Below, in pieces: positions 12,791-24,457 of a stretch of 64,000 nt of DNA (positions within the stretch are counted from its first letter, which is position 1; the number at the start of each line of letters is the position of its first letter). This stretch comes from Synaphobranchus kaupii (taxonomy: Eukaryota; Chordata; Actinopteri; Anguilliformes; Synaphobranchidae). The notes beneath the pieces were generated by a model. That model saw only the letters and a program-made list of their open reading frames with translations. It was not told the origin of the DNA and did not search any database. A program made the translations under genes and the position numbers. The stretch lies in the NCBI GenBank assembly GCA_029718625.1, contig CM056376.1, forward strand, positions 86,408,356-86,472,355, written 5' to 3'.

Positions 12791-12963
12791 CTGACCTATA
12801 TTCTCTGTGGAAGTACGGCGGCGGAGCGAACAATTTAATTTCTCTATAATCCACTTATGTAGGGACAACAGAAACTACAATTCCATACAGTCCACAGGAG
12901 GCTCCTCCTCCACGTTGGAAGTGACGTAGGACGTTGTACCAGTTGTGATTTCCGCACTGAAAT

Positions 12964-14573
12964 CTATGACCAGAAAAAGAAGGACTGGACAATGACGTTA
13001 CGGTCTACCCATGATTCTTTGCGATTTGAGGAAGTAAATAACCCATGGGACCAGCACCGGAGATTTGAATGAATGGGAGCAGATGCCGGTGACAGCTCCA
13101 CATAGGTTTTAAATCTAGGTCTACGTCTTTATGTTTGGTTTTATTGTGTAATACTGGTCAAAATAAAATTACAGAAATATAACATACTCTACGATGGTCC
13201 TTTTTTAAAATCATATCAGGCATTTGTGAGTTTTGGTAGTTTTCGTATGGCTATGTTGTTGTAAGCGAACGTTGATGTCATTGTAGCCATCTGTTAGCTT
13301 GCTATAGCGTTCTATTCACGTGAATTTACTGTTTGCATAAACCGTTGGAAATTGACAGTTGATTTGCAATATTATATTTTATCTTTTTTATAAGCTATCA
13401 CCATTATGCTTACTTTTGTGAATAGCTACCTAGCTAACGTTGTCATGAAATTTATTTTACCGTGAAAAATCCCCGACCTGTTTACATTCTCAGACAGATG
13501 TTAGGGAGATCTGTTACACGTAGCCAATGGAGATGATAACTTTGGGACTAAACCAGCCACTTTCTAGTTAGCTAGCTAATAAAACTCAAAAGTAGGCTAA
13601 CGTTAAGCTGACTTAGATAACCAGTGAGCACAAGTGACTTACACTAGGCCTACTAGTTCCCTATTTTTCCTTCTTCTGTAAGGGGCTGCGCCACCGAGAC
13701 GCACTTCAAGAAGGCATACTACTTCAGCATATACTAAAATAAATAAATAATAATAATAAGAAAATACTTCGGTTTATAACCTATTTACAGAAAAAATAGG
13801 TCACTATTTTTAGGCTAACTTTAACAGTTAGTAGCCCTAGTCCACTTGTGCCTCACTGCTGGATATCTAATTTAGCTTACTTTTGAGTTTTATTAGCCAA
13901 CAGTTAACTAAAAAGTGGCCAGTTTAGTCCCAATGTTACCATAGCCATGCGTAGGCCTACGTGTAGCCTACAGTTTATTTTATTTTATTTGTTAAAGGGT
14001 TTCCCGCGCTGTTATGGTTTTGAAAGCTCCGCGCTATAATGGCTATGATGCAGCTTTGGCAAAACCGGTCCGCAGCAACAGCATAGTATTTTTCTTTTCT
14101 TTATTTTTTGTTTTCGAGGGTATAGGCTATTTCACGATAATTATAATTTGTAGCGAAAGTGCCGCCGTGGTAAACATCCGTCCGAGAATGTAAACAAGTA
14201 GCCTATCTAACGTTAGGGGATTTTCCATCGTAAGAAGAAATTGTATGACAACGTTAGCTTACTAGCTAATGCGTTAGTCGCTACTATAACGTTAACTTAA
14301 TTAAATGTGCAGCACCCCTGTGGTCTAATAGAGGGGAGGGTAGGGGGAAAACAATGTTTCTATTCCAAAAATCCAAAAAGAGAGCCCAATAATAGGTAGG
14401 CCTAAGGGTAATTTGACAAGTCTCCTGTCGGCGCCGCTGCACGGTCAGACGCGCTGCTAATAATAGTCTCTCGGCGTAGGCTCACTAGGCTGCTGGTCCC
14501 ATTGTTAGAAAGAACGCTGAACTTCCGCATTGTGATGTCGTCATTGTCCAGTCCTTCTTTTTCTGGTCATAGA
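12964..14573. mobile_element. Large decayed foldback (long inverted repeat) element
   Basis: The outer 35 bp are perfect inverted copies (12964-12998 and 14539-14573; TCTATGACCAGAAAAAGAAG on the left). Inner blocks pair in the same order, for example TTTGGGACTAAACCAGCCAC near 13541 with the inverse of GGCCAGTTTAGTCCCAATGT near 13915, and TTTACATTCTCAGACAGATG near 13480 with a match near 14190. The arms are diverged and unequal, with extra sequence in the right arm; the loop lies near 13690-13770. No coding region or clear target duplication is seen. A foldback transposon or an old inverted duplication are both possible. Confidence 0.65.
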
Positions 14574-15909
14574 CTGAAACGTGATACGCGCGACTGGCAA
14601 TAACGTTTATAATAGGGGCAACACAGCCAGTTCTCCCAAGTTCAGTTCAGTTCTTCCCAGTTGTCCGCTCAGCTCGACAGGGCCTTCACTGTCTCGTCTC
14701 AAGGCCCCGTGCGGCCTGCACGCCCGGGGTTAGAGCCCTCGCTCCACAAGGAAGCACGGTCGTCCATGACACCAACTAAGCGAGGCGGGCTCATCTACCC
14801 CCGGCTATGGGCCACGGAGGACCGGAGATGAGACGCAAGGAGGAGGCAACGCGAGCACCTGGTGGTGAAGAAGAACCACCAAGCGGACCACATGCAGCCC
14901 CTGATCCTGTAGCAGAGCACCGCCGATGAGTCCCCAAAGAGGCAAGCGGTCTGCAGTAGGATGACGCTGCATAGTTCGGGAGAAATAATGCGATCAGTTC
15001 CATTATCCAGCCGTACGAACTGCAAACCTGACGACGAAAGAAACCTGTTCCAGGGACCCAAGATGAGGCGGACGTTTCCCCTATCTATCACCACACGACG
15101 AACTGCAACCACAGGATTGGGCGACCGGTTTTCCCCCTTTCGTTGTGAGTGTGCAATCCAACGGAGGAAACCATTTAACTGACTTTAATTCAAGTAAGGC
15201 TGTAATATGGGCAATAGTATATGTTAGCAACCACAACATGTTGTGACTGGATGTATGTAACTGTACTATTGAATGGTTAATGTGTGTTCTGTAAAGGTTT
15301 TGTGTTACCATTTTACTTTGGATGGTTTTAAAGCCGTCCACCGCGCTGCGTTAGGTTTAATGCATCACGCACAGAACGTATCTTGCATGTGATCAGTCTT
15401 TAAACACTAACCAGCCGTAATATTAACACTGCACGCTGATCTCAACGCACACGCATTGATAAGCTCACGGCTATCCCCTCTGTGTATGGTATGTTCATCG
15501 CGCCACCATTAGCTAGCTCGAGCGAAAGCTAGTTTCAAACCTCCCTCCATTTTAGTTTCTTTGTTCTCTCTGAACATGTGGCCGAGGCAACCCCCCACAA
15601 GCAGGAGAACACACACACATAGTTTGTTGTACATTATAGTAGTGAATCGTGCTTTGCTCTGTTTGGTACTCTGTGTTCAATAAACTATTACATTTATCCA
15701 AGATTGCCTGTATTAATGTTGCTCTTGTGGTGAACTGAATCAGCCAATGCTAATCGCAGGGATTCCCAAAATGTCTTCACCTTCTAGCTGGATCATTTAT
15801 ATTAATTCGGTATCAACTGAGTACATGATATTGTGATTTTGCTAAGACAATTACTGTGTAATTTTATTGGTAATTAATTTAATTATTAATTCGAGTTACC
15901 CATTTTTAG
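14574..15909. other. GC-rich unclassified block followed by an LTR-like AATAAA stretch
   Basis: About 14640-15150 is GC-rich, unlike its surroundings, and holds overlapping short open frames on both strands, none with a recognisable domain. About 15540-15710 contains TTCTTTGTTCTCTCTGAACA and then GTGTTCAATAAACTATT, which resembles the R region of a retroelement LTR. I could not find LTR ends or a target duplication. It may be a degraded retroelement or an unusual host sequence. Confidence 0.35.
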
Positions 15910-16105
15910 TTAGTATATTCTCTTTTGAGAATAATATATACATTTTATGAGACTGATTTATTATACAAAACCATGCCACCAGTTGTATAAGGATGGTAGT
16001 GGTGTATCGCAGTACATAAGTGACGCCCCGTGTATTAATATAGAGCTACATGTCCCCTAAATTTTTGGTACCCCCGTGTATAGATTTAATTGAATATTCC
16101 CTACA
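15910..16105. repeat. Dispersed repeat, copy 1 (partner at 42881-43040)
   Basis: This block contains TTTTGAGAATAATATATACA, CATGCCACCAGTTGTATAAG and GGTACCCCCGTGTATAGAT. The same order occurs at 42881-43040 at high similarity. Copy 1 has about 34 additional bases after GCAGTACA, starting TAAGTGACGCCCC, bordered by TACA on both sides. The family is unassigned; an LTR or a DNA element remnant is possible. Confidence 0.7.
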
Positions 16106-18624
16106 CTTATATACTGTATATTTATATCTACTGCTATAATTGACATATGTTGTTCAAAGCTCTGGACCACTGGTCTGATCATTCAGACAGATAGGGCAGT
16201 ATGATTCTGACACCCAGATTGTGCACTTCCAGTTTAAAATAATTACACAGAGAGAACATCCCTTACCCATGTCATTGTGAATGAAGAGAAATCCAGGATG
16301 TACACCCTACATGACCCATATTTTACACCTCCACTTTCTGCAATTCTCAGCTCAACCTTGACTGCCAATCATCTGTGAAATGGCTCTATTAAAGAAGCCT
16401 TTCCTTACTGTAGGAGCTACTAAGCATTATTGTGACAATGTAGTGAAGGCCCAATACTTATGAACAGACAATAAGAGGAACACAGTTGAATCTGTGGACC
16501 CGTAGAACCATATACGAAGAGTTTTCGGGCTAAATAGCATTCATCTATGTGCTTATGATTTATTGTGAAATGCAAGACCCAATCTATTGAGCACAGGAGT
16601 GTACACTGAGTAGTTGCTTACCGCAGTGAGTTTAAAATGTAGTTGAACTAAAAAAAAAAATTTGGTGCCTGGACAGTTCATGGTACATTCTTCATCAAGC
16701 AAAACTGATTTTACTCTGAATCAAGATGACACACTATTACCCACCATTCTGTGCACAGTCAAATATGCAAATGTGCTCTTGTCCCTTCAGTTTGAGGGTG
16801 GGGGAGATGATGCTGCCACACCTGTCTAAAGCTGAAAACACTGTTGGCTACCAGTGTTAAAAAAGAGAATGTCATACTTGCACATAAAAAAGGGCGGAAT
16901 TCAGATAATTCTGCAAGTGTTTTACTTTATTTCCCCCAAATCAAAATATCCCTAGACAACCTAATCAATGTAATGCTTTGTCAGACAGGAATAGGCTACC
17001 CTGGAACAATGAGTAAGGATGGAAATGAGATAATGAGATCTGGTTTCATTTATATGTGAGGTTTGCTGGGGTCCCTTCCTGTTTAATTGCAATGCTACAA
17101 AAATTATTTCAGCTTTCACCATCATTTTGCTGTGAGAATGGTCAAGTTGAATTGTGCTTAAGGCCAAAGGGAATAAGAATATAGACCTTCAGATCATTTG
17201 TTTTGATGATTTCTGAAATGACTCATGGGGGAAATATACATTTTTTTTCCCATAATTTCATGAGCATGTACTCCCATCGCAGTTACAGAGAACTGTTGAG
17301 CAGCTTCACAGTGTGCATGCCATTATAGTGCAATTACATGAAGCAGGTTTATTGCTTGCTTAATTTAAGTGTGACCGCCTACAATGACTGTGGCTGGGGT
17401 CTTCACATAACCAGCAGCATGTTTGCATTTTACACTTTAATAACACAATTTCATTTTTGCAAAGGACCACAATTAAAATATCATGCATATGAATAACTGC
17501 CAAATAACTGTGTGTGTGCGACAATTTTCCATATGTGAGGAGCTTGATATTTACAAGATGATTTAATTCCATTTTCATGCTTGCACACACACATTTAAAA
17601 CAGATGCAATTACTAAAATTTATCCAGCAATGATATTACATGTGCTGAGCATGGTGATATCATTTGGTAGTTAAATAAGGCAGTCAATGCTCGCTTGGCT
17701 CATCCGGTCTCTCCTTGGGCAGGATTTCAGTAATACCACCCCCGTTTACATCCCACGGCATTTTGACTCTTTAAGGAGAGTAAATATCTACAGTGCAACT
17801 GCATTGTTAAAGTGAACTGATCCATTTCAAGGAAGCTATCATTTACTAGTTGGCTACTGCACATATTTGTTCACAAGCAGATACCACATTAAAGAAATAC
17901 TATGGTCATTATTTGTGGGTGTCAAAACCAAGATTAGCTTGTGTCAATGTATAGTTGACTATTCCCACATCTAATACACTAACAAATTGCTAATGTTTCA
18001 GCGATTAATGAAAACAAATAATAAGAAAACACCATGTATTTAAAACAGAAGATTAAAATGTGGATTCCCCTGGGATATTTAGGTAAGTTTTTTTTTTTTT
18101 GCAAAAGTTTTCTAGATACTAGATACAGCTTCAGAGCTTTGCATGATACAACCCTAAAAAGACTTGCCAAAAGAGATGAACAGTTGATCGACCAGAGTCC
18201 ATTTGAGATGAAGTTTGGACTGATGTTATAGACAACTTCTACCTGTTGTGAGAAACATCTAAACTAATATGCTACAGTGGCTGTCTAGGAGCCTGTGACT
18301 GGTGGGTCAAAGGTGGGTGTTCGTTAATCAACATGCCCATCTGTCGAGCATTCCTCCTGTTCTCTGCACCACTCTGCCACTTAAACTCCCTCTGATTCGC
18401 GGCATTAATCAATGTGGAGATCAAAGGGGGATATCACTAGAGAAATCTGATCATTAATTACAAGCGTTGTAAAGGATTTTTGTCTTTAAACATGCTCTTT
18501 AAGTTCACATTACCACCCTCTCATTAAAAGGGGGAAACATAGTTTGAATGAATATGAGCCAGTTGATGACAACTGTATGCCCAGATTACAGATTAACATG
18601 ATTAATGTGGAACAAAGGGAAAAT
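16106..18624. other. Repeat-poor intergenic DNA, candidate enhancer cluster
   Basis: No gene, transposon end or tandem repeat is seen. The DNA is balanced in composition and dense in homeodomain/POU-type words, for example ATCATGCATATGAATAACTG near 17480 and GCATTAATCAATGTGG near 18402, next to AGATCAAAGG (18418-18427), an exact TCF/LEF-type site. The best blocks are about 16190-16480, 17200-17665 and 18290-18600. Calling them regulatory is an inference from texture, and conservation was not tested. Confidence 0.35.
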
Positions 18625-19280
18625 TTAAAAAAAACAACACTGGAAAAATCCAACCTTTAATTGAAGTAAATTTATTATAAGGAAAAAAAAATCCCTCATC
18701 AAGAAATAATTATTTTGAACAAAACCACATGGTGCCACAATTATTGGCACCCCTGCATTTATATATAGAATAAAGTAATCATTTTAAATATTTGGTCGGA
18801 TATCCTTTGCATGCCATGACTTCCTGATGTCTTTGACCCAACAACATCAAAAGACTCTTGATATCTTATTTTCTGGTACTCTTACAAGCGATACTATAAC
18901 GTCTCTGCATCCCTTAGACATCCATTTAAATGCAGAGACGTTATAGTATCGCTTGTAAGAGTACCAGAAAATAAGATATCAAGAGTCTTTTGATGTTGTT
19001 GGGTCACAGGACATCAGGAAGTCATGGCATGCAAAGGATATGCGACCAAATATTAAAAATGATTACTTTATTCTATATATAAATGCAGGGGGTGCCAATA
19101 ATTTCTTGATGAGGAATTTTTTTTCCTCATAATAAATTAACTTTTTAATAAATTTTCAATTAAAGGTTGGATTTTTCTCATTTTTTCAGTGTGAGATTAA
19201 GCTAATTCACCAAATATGAATTTTTTATAACCCTTTTTACTCATCTTTACCAGGGGTGCCAATAATAGTGGAGGGCACTG
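18625..19280. mobile_element. Tc1-type foldback MITE, left end lost
   Basis: The right terminus reads GCCAATAATAGTGGAGGGCA then CTG|TA (19279-19282), a Tc1-type end. The arms from about 18630-18905 and 18925-19190 are inverted copies, including CCTTTGCATGCCATGACTTC on the left and its inverse GGAAGTCATGGCATGCAAAG at about 19016. The left outer terminus with TA is missing, so the copy is truncated at about 18625. The interior module is shared with the MITEs at 7997 and 51175. Confidence 0.8.
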
Positions 19281-20534
19281 TATATGCACTTTTTTGCAAT
19301 TCTTCAATCCAGCACTGTTGTCTGCAATTTCCAATCGAGACAGGTGAACAGAGTGAAACTCGTTAGCACGCAAAAGATTTAAAGGGCCGCACTCACGAGG
19401 CAGCATAGGGACGTAACATAAGTCATGCAAAAACTTCAAAAGAATGCACTGAGGCGACCTGAAAACAAAACAGCCACAGCAGCATGAATGAAACAAACAC
19501 AGATATTGTCCAGTCTTAGCAGGGACCTCAGCAAGTTAATGTGGAAACACGCGGCGCCTGGCAATCCAACTGTGGCTGTGCACGTCTCTGGCTGAGGCCG
19601 TCTTCACCTGGTCACCGTTAACCCCCCTCTGCCTCTCCCCGCCACCGCACAGCACCGCCTCCATTAAAGCACCTCCGCTCACTCGCCATGGCCCCTGGCG
19701 GAGTGTTTCCAGGGGGCGGGGCTGATTCTCCACTACCTTCGGTTCCAGTCAATCTGTTTCCTGGCCTCTTGTTCCTGGCAAGGCCTCTGGTTTCCTTTAT
19801 TGAGTCCTGCTCACCACAGGTGACCATTAATGGGATTCCTGTGGATGGGCAGCGCTGCTGTGCTCTGTTTCTTTTATTAATCTCTCCTCAGCAAGGGAGC
19901 CTTTCAGACTTTTATTTTTGTTTTGTTGAAAGCGTCGCTTTGTTTTCAGCTCCTGCAGGTGTCCCCAATATGTTTTTTTTGACTTTTCCCTCACTATTGT
20001 AACAGGTAGCAACAGGAAGCACTGATACTAAAGCTATTTAAAATGGTCTACTGAGGGATACACTAAAGCCTAACGCTAATTGTACCCTTAAGAAAGACAC
20101 ATATCTATTATCACTTATCACTTCAGCAATTGATCAATTCAACGGTGCTTTGTAATATCCTCAAATTGTTTATTCCACAACAATATGCCTGTAATCTTGT
20201 TCTTGCATTACTGAACCTAAAAGGTTCTGGTGAAAGAAGGTGCTCATTAATATACATTAGTATTCAAATTTGAATATTCCTAGAACCTTTGTAAACCACA
20301 AGCATTCAGAATCAAAATATGTTCAAGGCCTGCCTGGTGATGAATATTCATGAATGTAGTGGTATAGAGCAGTTTTTAGAAATTATTTTAGAGAGAATTG
20401 ACTGTAAAATAAACAGTCATTGTTTCTGTACTGTGATCTGTATTAATTACAGTATTATTTTATAAAACTTTTTCTTTGGGTACAGGGAGTTATAATTACA
20501 GGCAAAACTTAGGCTGGGAAATGAAAATTATTTA
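19281..20534. other. Intergenic DNA, no gene recognised
   Basis: A GC-richer patch at about 19540-19760 has several short overlapping frames in different phases and no domain. An AT-rich block at about 20150-20520 has nothing recognisable. Confidence 0.45.
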
Positions 20535-20936
20535 AACAATTTATTTTGGCTGCTGGATTGCTCATTCAGTTAATGCACCACACTGTGGTGTGCATGGATG
20601 AGCCTCACCGCCTCGAATCGAAGGCCAGTAGCTACATAGAGCGACACGCAATTGGCGATTGCATCACCCATGGAATGGAAGGGTTCAGTCGGATGGGGTT
20701 CTGTGTGCTTTACTATCTAGCAACTCATGCTGGTCTGCGATGGTGAAAAGAAGCAGCTGCGACACCATGTGATTCAGAGGAAAATCTTGGATGTCTACAC
20801 ACTCCCGAATCAGCAGTGGGGTTCGTGCAACGTATGCGACTGCGGCTGCAGACAATTGGCCATTCCAAATTTGGGTGGGAATTGAATATGCTCAGCTCTG
20901 CGTCGGGCGCCCAATTTATTTAAGTAAATAAATAAA
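20535..20936 (+). mobile_element. tRNA-derived SINE, plus strand
   Basis: The head GCTGGATTGCTCATTCAGTT followed by CCTCGAATCGAAGGCC fits degraded RNA polymerase III A and B boxes. The body contains GCAATTGGCGATTGCATC and GGTGGGAATTGAATATG, and the element ends in a (TAAA)n tail (20922-20939). A minus-strand relative at 60430-60785 shares the AATTGGCG and GGGAATTGAATA landmarks, so both are copies of one SINE family. The family name cannot be given without a search. Confidence 0.7.
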
Positions 20937-21248
20937 TAAAAATTATAATTTATTTCAATGCTTAAAATAAATTGAAATGAATCCATAGCCAAAGTAGGAA
21001 AAGAGAAAACAAAACACAGTTTGTACAATACCTTTTTATAACATTATTTATCTACAATTTGGAACTGTACATTTATTGCATCTCAAATTTTCACTCCACA
21101 GCCAAGACCCCACACAACACGCACTTCACTGATGCATTCCCCTGTAAGCCAGAGATTATGTTCATCACTACGAGCCACACAGTACTACGGGGGACATAGC
21201 ACTAATCAGTTTCTCTCCCTGATAATAACTGCTTGTCTCTGGGCACCT
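20937..21248. other. AT-rich intergenic DNA
   Basis: No gene or element end is seen between the SINE tail and the next foldback element. Confidence 0.5.
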
Positions 21249-22026
21249 GGGGCCGTATTACAGAAACATCATAACTCTGGAATCCTATCTTATCTGTGTA
21301 GTAACCATGGTAATTTGAGTTAGGAACTGATTACAGAAGTTCTCAAGTCCATTTTCCTATCCTAACTCCAGAGAGCAAAAGTGTATTACAGAAGCATCCT
21401 AACTTTCCAAAATCCTAAATAAAGTGTCCTACCTTTAGGACAAGTATGTTGGTGTCATAACTTCATTATTGTTAGCAGTTGGGATTAAAAAGATAACATT
21501 CGCTAACACTAGCTAGCTGGCTAACTCCATAACGTTAATGGCTGCCTCTCTTATTACTTTTGGAGAATGAGGGAAATGGCAATAATTGTGGAAAAGGCTT
21601 ATGGCAGACCCGAACGATGTGTTGCGGTTTAGTGGTAAAAAGTGTATTAGCACCCATCACTCTTCTAATTCGTCTGACTTGAAATTGAATGCTCATAGTT
21701 TTTCTCCATTTTTAGGATAGTCACAGACTCGCAGCACTAGTTGACGTCTCTGCTAGAACGTTAACGAACTAACGTCGGCTGATTGGTGCGCGATATGAAA
21801 AACTGGCGGCGGTTATTAGGTAACAAATATGAAAGTTGATCAACGACTTCCGATTGAGTATTTAGGATTTCCTAACCTGAGATAAGATGGGATGGAGTAA
21901 GATAAGATAGGATTACTAACGTTAGTTAAGATTTGTTTCTGTAATATGAATTTGTTAATAATCCTATCTAAGACCTGTCGCATCTTAACTTGGGCTTAAG
22001 ATATGATCTTTCTGTAATACGGCCCC
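21249..22026. mobile_element. Non-autonomous DNA element with 18-bp perfect terminal repeats
   Basis: GGGGCCGTATTACAGAAA at 21249 is matched by its exact inverse at the right end (to 22026). A second internal pair involves ATTACAGAAGC / TTTCTGTAATATG, so the subterminal regions also fold. No target duplication could be fixed because the flanks (CCT and AGA) do not match. The interior has no transposase. The GGGGCC-type end suggests a Harbinger-like or related family. Confidence 0.7.
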
Positions 22027-23085
22027 AGAAGCATAAATACATGGTGGAATGACCTAAGACAGTGTGTAAAACCAAGGAACTCTGGCCAAATGAAAACCAC
22101 CCTAACTGTGGCAGGTCAAAACGAATAATAGCTAAGGCTTGAAACTCTTGCAAAGGCTGCAGTATAGGGCCTAGTCTGTACTTGTGGTGATTGCTGTTAC
22201 GGACTGAAGTACATGCTATACTTATTACAAAAATCTAAAACAAGACCTTGGGGCCATTTTGGACAGAAAGACATCACAATTATAAAACACAATTGGATAC
22301 TGTGGACTAATATTGTTATTTTTATATTTTTTATATTTGTGCTTTCTGAGACTTGCTGTGGCAGAGGTTGGGTCATTTGTTTTGGGGGTGTGGATTGGCA
22401 CCAGTGATCTGCCATGCAAAATACCATTCAGCACAAGTTTTTGCCAATTACATTGGGATCTGTTCATGACTCATCCTGTCCAACTCTGACCTCTCTACAG
22501 CTTTCCAGAGCCACATCTATACAGTTGGTGGCTAGGGGGCAATAACTGCCCATTAAAAATATTGCAGACGATAAGATGCATTATGCCCACATCTCCAAGG
22601 CAACAAGCTTTCAAACATCAACTGTCAGGCATGCAGCGCCGAGTGAATATTTGAAAATTCTCAAAATGCATTTCAGATGTTTGGGCAGATTATTACACTA
22701 CAATATAACCCTTGGGTGATGTATGTGCCCTTTCTAGAGGGCAGTTCAATTTTAAGCACTTTTATTGAATTCACAAGCGCACCCAAGACATTTATAAAGG
22801 CTTACCATTTACATAGGCAGTTTGTTAACAAATTAGCAGACCTAATCCTGTATAAAAGCATCAATTAAATTCAGCATACATTTTCAGTAAAATATAAATG
22901 AACAACCTTTATCTGTAATTAGGAATTCATCAGCAAAAACATTAGTAAGGTCAATTAATACCAGAATAAGGACAGAATAAATGTATAGTCAAATGAGAAT
23001 TGGTTGAGAACATGAAAAAAGGAGAGACCATGATGGTGGTACAAATGCTCATTTAAAGGGAATATGCAAAAGGCTTGGTTATACC
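22027..23085. other. Repeat-poor intergenic DNA, candidate conserved block at 22600-23010
   Basis: No gene is recognised. The 22600-23010 stretch is AT-rich but non-repetitive and contains ordered words such as AACAAATTAGCAGACCTAAT and TGTAATTAGGAATTCATCAG that are typical of vertebrate conserved non-coding elements. This is a texture-based guess. Overlapping frames at 22197-22467 on both strands are probably chance. Confidence 0.35.
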
Positions 23086-23089
23086 TTAA

Positions 23090-24453
23090 AGGGTAACTAC
23101 ACTCTAGATTTCTCGCTGTAAACGTGTTTATATGCCTACCTTATAATGAAACTTATTCATGCATTCCGTTATTTCAACAATTCTGAAATAATATTGTATA
23201 TCATAAGAAACTGGTAGAAAAGCGTCTTTGTGCTGCCCCTAATGCTTTAAATTTCCTTTCTGCTCCCCACACTGCCCCCCACCCCAATCGTGATGTCAGA
23301 GTACCTCTTTGGAGGTCCTCTACGTCAGTGGTTCCCAACCCTGGTCCTGGGGACCCCCTGTGTATGCTGGTTTTCGTTCCAACCACAATTGCAATACCAG
23401 AATTTTAACAAGCTGTTATTTTTTCTTAATTAGGTGTTTTTATTGTATAGAGAGAACACTTTAAACTCTTTACTCTCTTAAGCCACGTTATGTTAGCAAT
23501 AGCTATGCATGCCATGAAGAAAAAAAAACCCATGTTCATTATGCTCATTGTGTTATATTGCAAAGAATTACAAAGAAGAAGTAAAAACTCAGGTGATTTG
23601 GCTCCTAATTAGGTAATTGAACACAAGTGTGAGTTCCTTCATAATTTTTTCCTTAACACAATGCAGGTTTGGCTCGTTATCATTTGCTTTGTCTTTGAAT
23701 TCTTCATTATTTACCAAACAGTTAGTTTTATTGGCCATGTGTCCACGATTTCACCAATTATAAAGACTGATTCACCTCAGTCTTTAATTTGATCAGTTAA
23801 AACATTTTTTACCTCCTTTTAATTGTTTACAATACAACACTGTGAATCTTGGACTTTTAGTCTTCATGGCATGCATAGCTATTACTAACATAATGTGGCT
23901 TAAGAACGTAAATAATCCCTCTAAACATTAAAAACACCTAATTAAGAAAAATTAACAGCTTGTTAAAATTCTGGTATTGCAATTGTGGTTGGAACAAAAA
24001 CCAGCATACACAGGGGGTCCCCAGGACCAGGGTTGGGAACCACTGCTCTACGTCATATGGATATGTGTTGTCGCCCACAACGGAAACAGCCGGCGCCTGA
24101 TTGGTTAGACCCGCTATGTTACATTCGTTTTGCCTCCACGTTTTTAAACCGGAACAATGTGGCGTCCTGTTCAATTCTCTTATTCCACCTAAATAGTCAA
24201 CTAAAATATGTTTCTGAAAATATTTGAGGTGAGAAATAGGCCATGCAGTTGCTGAATCTTGATTCATATTTGATGTGCAATGTCTAGTTTTACAGTTTGA
24301 TCCGAGTTATACAAAATAATTTGTAAATGTACGTTAATTTATGCAAATAACAGCTCCTCCGCCCCCACCCCTCTCCCTCGCTCACGCCACAAAGTATTTT
24401 TCAAAATTGTGTAGTAGGTGGAGACAGGCTGAGACAGTGGGTGTAGTTACTCT
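23090..24453. mobile_element. TTAA-target MITE copy 1, interrupted by a hAT MITE
   Basis: The ends are AGGGTAACTACACTC and, inverted, AGAGTAACTACACCC, with TTAA on both sides (23086-23089, 24454-24457). Without the nested 720-bp element and its duplicated target this copy is about 636 bp, close to the uninterrupted copy at 50002-50672 (671 bp), to which it is highly similar throughout. No coding frame is present. Confidence 0.9.
23326..24045. mobile_element. hAT-type foldback MITE, 720 bp
   Basis: The ends are CAGTGGTTCCCAACCCTGG and its inverse. The inverted arms run about 200 bp inwards, down to the shared words CATGGCATGCATAGCTATT / AATAGCTATGCATGCCATG. It is flanked by a perfect 8-bp duplication CTCTACGT (23318-23325 and 24046-24053). 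The paralogous MITE at 50002-50672 carries one uninterrupted CTCTACGTCATATG at the matching place, which is the empty site. Confidence 0.95.
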
Positions 24454-24457
24454 TTAA

